Below, one piece after another: positions 58,460 to 64,000 of a stretch of 64,000 nt of DNA. The position numbers and the translations under genes are program-made. Origin of the DNA: AP-16 sp963755055 (lineage in GTDB: Bacteria > Pseudomonadota > Alphaproteobacteria > Rhizobiales > Xanthobacteraceae); NCBI GenBank assembly GCA_963755055.1, contig CAVWIS010000023.1:118173-182172 (forward strand), read 5' to 3'. Each line of letters starts with the position of its first letter. Positions within the stretch are counted from its first letter, which is position 1. The notes under the pieces are model-generated. The model worked only from the letters and a program-made list of their open reading frames with translations. It had not been told where the DNA came from and did not search any database.

Positions 58460-58683
58460 CGGCGCCGCAACCGAGCCGTTGATGCTCGGCGGCCGCACAC
58501 CGGTCTGTGTCTGATGCAGCTGAAAACGGCGGAGATCCTCAGGCACGGCCGTATCCGGCGAACGGCCGAGGAAGGCTGCACGTGCCGGATATAGTCGTTG
58601 CGCGTCTTCTCGACGAAGTTGCGCACGGTCATGTCTTCGATCATGCGCCGGCGCAGCGGGCTGATGGTGGGCTTCTCACTCAT
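58460..58683 (-). pseudogene. Tyrosine recombinase (integrase), N-terminal fragment
   Basis: From ATG 58683 the protein begins MSEKPTISPLRRRMIEDM and TVRNFVEKTRNDYIRHV, the N-terminal core-binding domain of integrases that accompany IS91-type elements. After RHV a short deletion changes frame; the second frame continues PEDLRRFQLHQTQTGVRPPS and INGSVAA, then similarity ends near 58460. The catalytic domain (R-H-R-Y) is absent, so the gene is dead. Confidence 0.75.
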
Positions 58684-58931
58684 CGGGGGCTCCTGTCTTG
58701 AGGTGGAGGTGTTGACCCCTTGATCCTCAAGACGGGACGCCCGGCCTGTCACCCTGTTTCCGCTCACCTGGTCACTCCATCGGAGCCACTGGCTCCGCCT
58801 TCGCGCGCAGCGCGCTCCCGCGTAAGCGGGTTCGTTCATTGACACATTGCGGCCCAAGACTTATGTGGCGGCATGTCCGGAGCTGGCAAAAGCTGACAGC
58901 ACAGCTGGCCTTGTCATTCATGATTGCCGGG

Positions 58932-59510
58932 TCACCCGCGCTCTAGCGCCGTCTTGGTACGACCCGCTGTTCGCCGGGCGCGGCTACGCTTCGCAGAGTT
59001 CGTATCAGCTTGTGCAACGGGTCTGCTCGAGGCCGACATTGGCAGTCCGAGCTGTTTACGGGTCAAGGTATCAAGTCGCCACGCCACGCAACGCTCCGCC
59101 AGTTGTGAGTTAATGTAATCCTCGGCGGCATCGAGTTGCTCCGCAAAGGTCGCGGGTTTGTCCACTGCATCAGTCCAGAACCCATTAAATAACGCCCTTA
59201 TCAAGTTTCGACGGCTTTCGTCGTCTTGATGAACTAATGAGATGCCGGACGCAACGCTGGCTTCGTCTTGATTGCCTGAACCTCTAGCCTTAATGTTGGT
59301 TTCGACATCTGCCAGCAAAATGTTCGTCTCAACCGGGGAGCCTTCATCAACCACTGTGTCCGCAGCGCTGATCGCAAAATTTTCTGGTTCTGCATTTTCA
59401 GCTGTTGCCTCGACGTGGGTGGAAGGAACAGGCACTGAACCCCTCCACAGTTTGTTCAATGCTTCGACGACCTTGAACGGGCTCGCAAACCAATCTGTCA
59501 GTCTCTTCAC
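58932..59510 (-). CDS. Hypothetical accessory protein
   Basis: The start is GTG 59510, because GGAGGTGAT lies at ideal distance and a GTG nine bases upstream overlaps that site. The 192-residue product begins VKRLTDWFASPFKVVEALNK, has an acidic middle (SAADTVVDEGSPVETN) and a conserved-looking helical part (GFWTDAVDKPATFAEQLDAA), then a basic tail. No family was recognised. Base and codon use differ from the chromosome to the left. Confidence 0.5.
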   Translation of the reverse strand: MKRLTDWFASPFKVVEALNKLWRGSVPVPSTHVEATAENAEPENFAISAADTVVDEGSPVETNILLADVETNIKARGSGNQDEASVASGISLVHQDDESRRNLIRALFNGFWTDAVDKPATFAEQLDAAEDYINSQLAERCVAWRLDTLTRKQLGLPMSASSRPVAQADTNSAKRSRARRTAGRTKTALERG

Positions 59511-59693
59511 GAGGATCACCTCCGCCGACGATTTTCCTCACGCGCACGTGGCGTCCGGCAATACCGCACGAGTTGCCTTTGCTCCACTTGACCAATTCAC
59601 GAGGGGCAACCGCAAGACCGCGATATTGAATTAATTTGGGTGTGGCCCTTCGGTAACACGTAATGTCATTGGCACTGTCTCCGAACGCCGGCG

Positions 59694-60083
59694 CGACACG
59701 CCTATGTCGTCGTCGATGAGCCGGACGGGAGGCGGCGCCTGTTCGAGAAGGCAAAGAACAATCTGGCAAAGCCGGGAGCGAAGGCTCTCGCCTACACGAT
59801 CGAGGCCGTGACGGCCGGATACGACGACGAACTGCGCGAGCCGATCTTCGCGCCGCGAGTTCTGTGGGGACACGAGTATGTCGACATCTCGGCCAATGAC
59901 GCACTGGCGGCCGGATCGGATTTCCGAAACCAGCTCTACGCCCGCGATGCCGGCATCACTCCCAGGACGCTGCGCCGCGCTCGAAAGGCGCTTAGGATAA
60001 AGCCGGCCAAAGCCGGATTTGACGGTGGCTGGGTATGGGCGCTCCCCGAAGGTGGCCACGAAAGACCGAAGGTGGCCACCTAA
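59694..60083 (+). pseudogene. C-terminal fragment of a RepA-like AAA ATPase / primase
   Basis: The frame from 59694 reads RHAYVVVDEPDGRRRLFEKA, KNNLAKPGAKALAYTIEAV and, later, GITPRTLRRARKALRIKP plus FDGGWVWALPEGGHERPKVA. This is the winged-helix C-terminal part of RepA-like ATPases of plasmids and phages (AKNNL and GGWVW.LPE are typical). The ATPase domain is missing; an in-frame stop sits at 59661. A 91-residue frame from GTG 59808 remains open but is unlikely to be functional. Confidence 0.72.
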
Positions 60084-60744
60084 GGAGCATGGCCACCTTC
60101 GCAATGTTGGCCACCTTCGGGAGGCGACCTCTGGCCGCGCGCGGCAGCCTTTCAGGCGGTTTTCGTCGCCAAGCCCCTAGGGAGCCCGCCGGCGCGTTTT
60201 TGCCCCTCCCGGCCAGTGCGGAAAGCGGAAACATGGCATCGCGAATCCCTGGCCTCGCTAAGCGCTTTCCTGCTGGGCTCTGGATGGGGATGCTGCGGGG
60301 CGTCATCGTGGAGCCCCAGGTATTGAAGTTTCCGTCTTCCCGTATGGCCGGGACCCCGAAGCAGTATTTGCCGCCGGGCCCCCACGAACAGCGCGGGCGC
60401 TCCTTGGAGGCGCTAGCGAGTTCCGCGGTGTTTTTCCAGGGAGCAATGGTCTCAATTATGATCTTGATTCCGGCCAATGCGTTCTCGATTTCACGCTGCA
60501 CGCGCTCAACCTCGGACTTTAGGAACTCTTGCAGTTCCTGGAGTTCGGACGTTAGCCCTTCGAGTTCGGCGATTGAATTTGAAGTTAACCGCGCAACGGA
60601 GGACCTAATGCGTTCGGCATCATTCTCGATCTGAGCAGGACGTTTCGGACTCTCTTGCTCTACAAAATTGCTGATTTCTGTCTCCACAGCCGACTTCAGA
60701 GGAAGCGATTTCTCAGCGGCTGCCGCAGACGTTGCAGCGTTCAT
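59992..60744 (-). CDS. Coiled-coil hypothetical protein with doubtful C-terminal extension
   Basis: The N-terminal 110 residues (KSAVETEISNFVEQESPKRP, AELEGLTSELQELQEFLKSE, VERVQREIENALAGIKIIIE) form a helical coiled-coil like short proteins of Rhizobiales. The remaining 140 residues are low-complexity and overlap the RepA-like fragment on the other strand; a true protein may be nearer 120 residues, so a frame change near 60400 is possible. GGAGAAG is upstream of the ATG. Confidence 0.5.
   Translation of the reverse strand: MNAATSAAAAEKSLPLKSAVETEISNFVEQESPKRPAQIENDAERIRSSVARLTSNSIAELEGLTSELQELQEFLKSEVERVQREIENALAGIKIIIETIAPWKNTAELASASKERPRCSWGPGGKYCFGVPAIREDGNFNTWGSTMTPRSIPIQSPAGKRLARPGIRDAMFPLSALAGRGKNAPAGSLGAWRRKPPERLPRAARGRLPKVANIAKVAMLLRWPPSVFRGHLRGAPIPSHRQIRLWPALS
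60048..60120. repeat. Four copies of the 12-mer CGAAGGTGGCCA as two inverted pairs
   Basis: Direct copies at 60048-60059 and 60068-60079 are followed by inverted copies at 60091-60102 and 60109-60120. They can fold into a double hairpin at the end of the RepA-like fragment. A related GGTGGCCAC cluster recurs near 63155. They could be iterons, a terminator-like structure or simply coding repeats. Confidence 0.65.
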
Positions 60745-61311
60745 CAGCTTCTCCTTAGGTGTGTTTAGTCTGTCTTATCCCTATCCAAAGATATTTCTAG
60801 ATGGGTTAACAATCCGTTTCGACTGTGGACCTTCTCGCGCTTGTCATTCACGGTGGCCGTGTCGATTTCTAGACTAGCGGCCAGCTTCGCTTTTCTTGTG
60901 TCTTTGCAACTCCTCGGCCCGCTCTGACGTTCGTGACCCGCTCGTGCCATCCCGCGGATCGCCTGTGGATCGGCGCCCAAATTTGGACGCCGATCCACAT
61001 CATATCCCCCTCGAAACGGGGTTCCTCGGGCGAAGGTCGCTCAGCATCGGTGCGCTCGCTCGTATTACGTCGCGCCGCCGCGCCCGATGAGCGCGGGTTG
61101 CCGTCCAGGTGTCGTTGGCGCTCGACGCGCTCGCCTACAGTTTCGGCCGTGCGGGCCCGCAGATCACCGGGGTAATCTGCTGCGCTCGCGTCGATTGATC
61201 TGGGTCAATGCCCCGATCCCTGGACCGGGTACTGTGCCCTCCGTCATCGCCGAACTGCTTCCGAGGAGCTGAGCGGGTACGGTGTTGACGACGACAAATC
61301 CTCTCAACTTG
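60745..61311. other. Gap without a convincing gene
   Basis: No recognised gene lies in these 567 bases. A minus-strand frame (60765-60950, MARAGHERQSGPRSCKDTRK) and a plus-strand stretch (VSLALDALAYSFGRAGPQIT near 61112) look like possible remnants, but neither can be assigned. Confidence 0.45.
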
Positions 61312-61345
61312 GAGCCCCGGTCCACTCTCGTGGCCGGGGCTCTTT
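61312..61345 (+). terminator. Hairpin with short T-run
   Basis: GAGCCCCGG (61312-61320) is paired with CCGGGGCTC (61334-61342), followed by TTTC. It resembles a rho-independent terminator for plus-strand transcription, though the upstream gene is unknown. Confidence 0.55.
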
Positions 61346-61681
61346 CATGCCTTGGACTGGCACGGCCCACCCTCAGTGTTGGGCGCGCGCCCCCACTTAA
61401 CCGCGCTTCAATCTTTATGAGCTATTTTGTCCGGCGGGGCTGTCGCGAGCCCCAACATCGATCCCGGCCGCCGAGTACCCGTCCGTCCGGCGGCCGGGAT
61501 CAGTTCCCCGTGCGTGGGGAATATGCCGGCGCGGTCCGCCCGCGCTCAGCGTGCAATCAGGCGACGCCGCGCCAACCTGCGCCGGACCGACGGCGCCGGC
61601 GGCTTCTTCGGGATCGGCCGCGGTCATCAGCCGGCCGACCGCGGCGAGCTTAGGTCCGCCGGAGACGACGCTGGGCCGGGC

Positions 61682-61783
61682 GCCGCGTCGGGTGAAGGCG
61701 TGCACCAGGTCGCCGTCGCGGCGGACAATGAAGCGGTAGCCGTCGTGCTTGATCTCGTGGACCCATAGCGGGCCGTCCGGCAC
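61682..61783 (-). pseudogene. ATP-dependent DNA ligase fragment
   Basis: From GTG 61783 the frame reads PDGPLWVHEIKHDGYRF, IVRRDGDLVHAFTRRG. KHDGYR is the nucleotidyl-acceptor motif of ATP-dependent DNA ligases (Lys of K-x-D-G). Similarity stops after TRRG, and the remaining ligase domains are absent, so only about 34 codons survive. Confidence 0.7.
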
Positions 61784-61832
61784 GGCGCGGGCCAGCGTCG
61801 AACGCCCGAGGCGGTGCTGGCGTCGGCTGGGA

Positions 61833-62110
61833 TCAAGCCCGGGCCGCTGAACTGAAACGCACCAACGCCTGTAGCACGGCGCGCCCGCGGGCGGTGAACA
61901 GCAGCCGCGTCGTTTCGCGCTCCCAGTTGATCAGGTCTTTGATGATCATGGTGCGCAAGGTCGCCCCGGTGATCCCGGCGCGCGCCAGATCGGTTCCGCT
62001 GGCACACAGAACAGCAGCAGCCGCTCCTCGGCGGTCAACCCTGTGCGCAGCGCCTGTGCCTCGGCAGCCGTCGTGCGCAGCGTGCGCAGATGCTCAGCAG
62101 CTGCGGCAGG
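61833..62110 (-). pseudogene. Small helix-rich gene split by one missing base
   Basis: Minus-strand translation AEHLRTLRTTAAEAQALRTG, LTAEERLLLFCV and then, after adding one base near 62002, ASGTDLARAGITGATLRTMI plus INWERETTRLLFTARGRAVL forms a continuous winged-helix-like protein of a type frequent in Bradyrhizobium. Without the base it is split in two frames. No ATG is evident at the 5' end. Confidence 0.6.
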
Positions 62111-62414
62111 AGAAGGCTGTCGATTACGGTGCCTGTGTTCAGGATCAAGACGTCTCGCTATATGACGCCATCCTAACTTGTTTTATTCGTTCGATCAACC
62201 TTCGCTTGTTCCGCGCATTGGCATCGCTAGAACACCTGTCGAACTCGCGCAGCGTGCGGTCAAAGTCCTTCGCTATGTGAGGTGATCAACCCGCTCGCCG
62301 GGCAAGCGACGATACGTTCGACACACCCGCGATACAAGGGCGACATCTCCCGGTATCAAACTGCCACTATTCCTGTTAGCCCTGGGGGCGACCCTCGATG
62401 AGTGGGAGGGCTCC

Positions 62415-62597
62415 ATGCTACTTAAGGCTGGCATCATTGCCTGCGCAGTCTGCGCAGGTGGCACGGCATTGTGGGTCAAGGCCGATCGCAGGGTACCGTT
62501 CCAAGAGGCCCTGACGGGCATGTCGAGTTTCCTTGACTCGCACGACCGCGCCCATCTGGAAAACCTTCCGGTTCAAGACGTCAAAGATCCGTTCTGA
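62415..62597 (+). CDS. Small membrane-associated protein
   Basis: The 60-residue protein (MLLKAGIIACAVCAGGTALW) starts after GGGAGGGCTCC. One membrane or signal segment spans residues 3-21, followed by a charged tail containing HDRAHLENLPVQDVKDPF. There is no match to a known family. The good ribosome site supports translation. Confidence 0.5.
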   Translation: MLLKAGIIACAVCAGGTALWVKADRRVPFQEALTGMSSFLDSHDRAHLENLPVQDVKDPF

Positions 62598-62802
62598 ACT
62601 GACATTCGGCGGCCGGGTAGGGGTGTTCATCCGGCGCAGGCATAACCGACCGGCGCGTATCGCTGCGACGAACTTGCGCCCTGTGTGAGTTGCTTCACAC
62701 CCAGACCCCCGCGCCGAGCGCCATATACGTCTCACAAAGCGGCCGGCATTTCGCCAACCGCCAAGACCCAGCCTGTTTTCATTGTTGTTGAAGGTGAGTC
62801 AA

Positions 62803-62901
62803 ATGGCGGCTCAACTAGGACTAGTAGCCGAATTCATACTCGTCATGACATTAATAATATTGGTCGCCCTGGTCTTCCCGCGGATCGAAGTCCTACGGTA
62901 G
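62803..62901 (+). CDS. 32-residue single-helix membrane protein
   Basis: ATG 62803 follows AAGGTGAG at good distance. The product, MAAQLGLVAEFILVMTLIIL then VALVFPRIEVLR, is almost one membrane helix. It is too short for standard gene callers. An adjacent different frame reads RRRRALERQEERAARKEAEA, which may be its former cytoplasmic tail displaced by a frame change. Confidence 0.45.
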   Translation: MAAQLGLVAEFILVMTLIILVALVFPRIEVLR

Positions 62902-63517
62902 GCGGAAAAGGCGACGCCGTGCCCTGGAGAGGCAAGAGGAGCGAGCGGCGCGCAAAGAAGCGGAAGCATGACACGCGGCGGCTCGCGAGGAAGACTGCGG
63001 CGGTGCCCTGCGGGCCTCTGCGGGCCTTCCTTTTGGCGCATCAGGTGGGCTCCCTTGCGCCCATCCGGAGAGGTTTCTGGCCAGTCGACCCAAGTTTGAT
63101 TATTCCGAAAATAATCAAAGTCGCCGAACTGCAGGTAGCGCCCGACCGGGAAGTGGCCACGGTGGCCACCTCCAAGCGAAGGTCGAAGCGGGGCAAGAGT
63201 GGTGTTCGACACCGCCCCACGGCTCGTCGGGTCGGGTGCAATCGCGGGCGGCCGACAGCTTCGAAAACCGGCTGTTGATGCGCGTTTCGGGTCGGGGCCG
63301 GCCCTCGGGGAGCCCGGTCGGCTTCGGCGGAGGGGCGGCGCGTTTTTGGAGGTTGGGTCGGGGGTCGAGGCGAGATCAGGTCAGGTCAAGTCAAGGTCGG
63401 CCGAGCGGGGCGGGCCGGTCGGTCGGGTCCGGCGTCGAGGCTCCCATCAGCCCAGTCGGCTCGATCAGGGGGTAAAGGGCGCCGAGCGAAGGGGGTGTCG
63501 AATTGGGGGTCGCTCGC
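62902..63517. other. Gap without a recognised gene
   Basis: These 616 bases have open frames on several strands but no recognisable protein. Short GGTCAAGTCAAGG-type repeats occur near 63380 and a GGTGGCCAC pair near 63155. Confidence 0.45.
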
Positions 63518-63718
63518 TCAGCGCCGCCGAGTTGTCCAGAGTTGCCTCCCGTCACGGGAGCCGATCGTCGAGCCAGGAGCATCCTGACCTTCATCGGTCA
63601 TGGTCCCGCTGTACGTTGAGGGCGACGACGGGATCCGGAATGCTTTCGGATCGGCGAGCGCTGCCGACGCCGAGCCGAGAATGAGCGCCGCAACGAGCGC
63701 CAGCGTGAACTTAGTCAT
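63518..63718 (-). CDS. Small secreted protein
   Basis: The 66-residue protein starts at 63718 after AGGAGATGATCC. It has a Sec signal MTKFTLALVAALILGSASAA cleaved near ALA-DP, leaving a short polar mature part. Similar short exported proteins are common in Bradyrhizobium. The C-terminus (RQLWTTRRR) may be altered by decay. Confidence 0.6.
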   Translation of the reverse strand: MTKFTLALVAALILGSASAALADPKAFRIPSSPSTYSGTMTDEGQDAPGSTIGSRDGRQLWTTRRR

Positions 63719-63845
63719 GGATCATCTCCTGTGGATGTCGCGGCTAGAGAAATGCCGGTGTGAGACGCACCATCTCACTCGACGCAAAATCCTTGAGTGA
63801 GGGAGCTCACGTCGCCTGAAATATCGCTGCGATGACCAGCTTTCC

Positions 63846-63868
63846 GGCCCGCTTCGGCGGGCCTTTTT
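63846..63868 (+). terminator. Rho-independent terminator
   Basis: GGCCCGC (63846-63852) and GCGGGCC (63857-63863) pair around TTCG and are followed by TTTTT. It is a clear plus-strand terminator, though the gene it serves is not evident in the window. Confidence 0.75.
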
Positions 63869-64000
63869 CATCAGCTCGGCAACCGTCTGTGGCACGACAC
63901 CGACGTGCCAGCCGCCAGCCAGCGGGTCCGCTTGTTGAGGCGAGGCGAACTCGCCGCGCCGGTAACGTGGTCGCTGGGGCGGCTCGTGTACACAGCCAAG

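Noticed and set aside
60048..60120. CRISPR array
   Set aside because: Repeats are 12 bases in mixed orientation without uniform spacers, and no cas gene is near.
62685..63278. 197-codon plus-strand frame near the right end
   Set aside because: The sequence is Arg/Lys-rich without any recognisable domain and has no ribosome site at its start.
63869..64000. Open minus-strand frame running in from the right edge
   Set aside because: Too short to recognise and it passes through a clear plus-strand terminator.

Overview
The window is GC-rich, densely coded DNA that looks like the chromosome of a Hyphomicrobiales alphaproteobacterium of the Bradyrhizobium / Rhodoplanes / Xanthobacteraceae kind. 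The pointers are the aapJQMP amino-acid transporter, several TRAP transporters, a SorAB-type sulfite dehydrogenase, DUF6894 and short 'HWREW' proteins, and Rhizobiales-type palindromic intergenic repeats. This is inferred from gene content; there is no rRNA or marker gene, and I recognised no tRNA, CRISPR array or intact insertion sequence.

Positions 1-52,250 are ordinary chromosome, mostly catabolism, uptake and envelope functions. At 1-4,880 an acyl-CoA ligase faces an oxidoreductase/SDR/isomerase operon that resembles an aromatic or fatty-acid degradation cluster. A nucleotidyltransferase toxin-like pair (5,003-5,973) and a FetAB-like ABC exporter follow, then an MFS pump, an orphan ABC binding protein, a beta-helix protein and a TRAP operon (11,116-14,070). 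The span 14,358-25,497 is an envelope block: a giant alpha-2-macroglobulin with an intact thioester, penicillin-binding protein 1C, then GT39, PAP2, GT2 and LAB_N genes that look like a lipid A or undecaprenyl-phosphate sugar-modification unit. The aapJQMP operon (25,919-30,467) is interrupted by a cluster of palindromic repeats. Two CTAGTGC palindromes separate it from an enolase-superfamily gene. Next come a TAXI binding protein, SorAB, a frameshifted SDR, sulfurtransferase, an AlaX editing protein and cysteine synthase, so sulfur functions are concentrated at 33-39 kb. A second, fused-permease TRAP operon, a Crp/Fnr regulator, a tandem pair of paralogous 61/67-residue proteins, Ohr, a class A beta-lactamase, an M24 peptidase homologue and a sugar-nucleotide-type epimerase complete this part.

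Positions 52,250-64,000 are accessory and partly decayed. A prophage remnant carries terminase large subunit, an upstream packaging-type gene and broken upstream genes, but no portal, capsid or integrase. It abuts a non-coding junction with a direct repeat. Beyond it lie an AT-richer HD phosphohydrolase, small hypothetical and secreted proteins, and fragments of an integrase, a RepA-like AAA ATPase and an ATP-dependent DNA ligase. One small gene there is split by a single-base deletion. Several genes are too short or broken for routine gene calling.

The most promising points for follow-up are the two structurally matched CTAGTGC palindromes, the nucleotidyltransferase/99-residue pair, the envelope block, the M24 homologue with an altered metal ligand, the HD enzyme beside the prophage, and the 12-bp dyad cluster after the RepA-like fragment. 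None of these can be called a new system from sequence reading alone.
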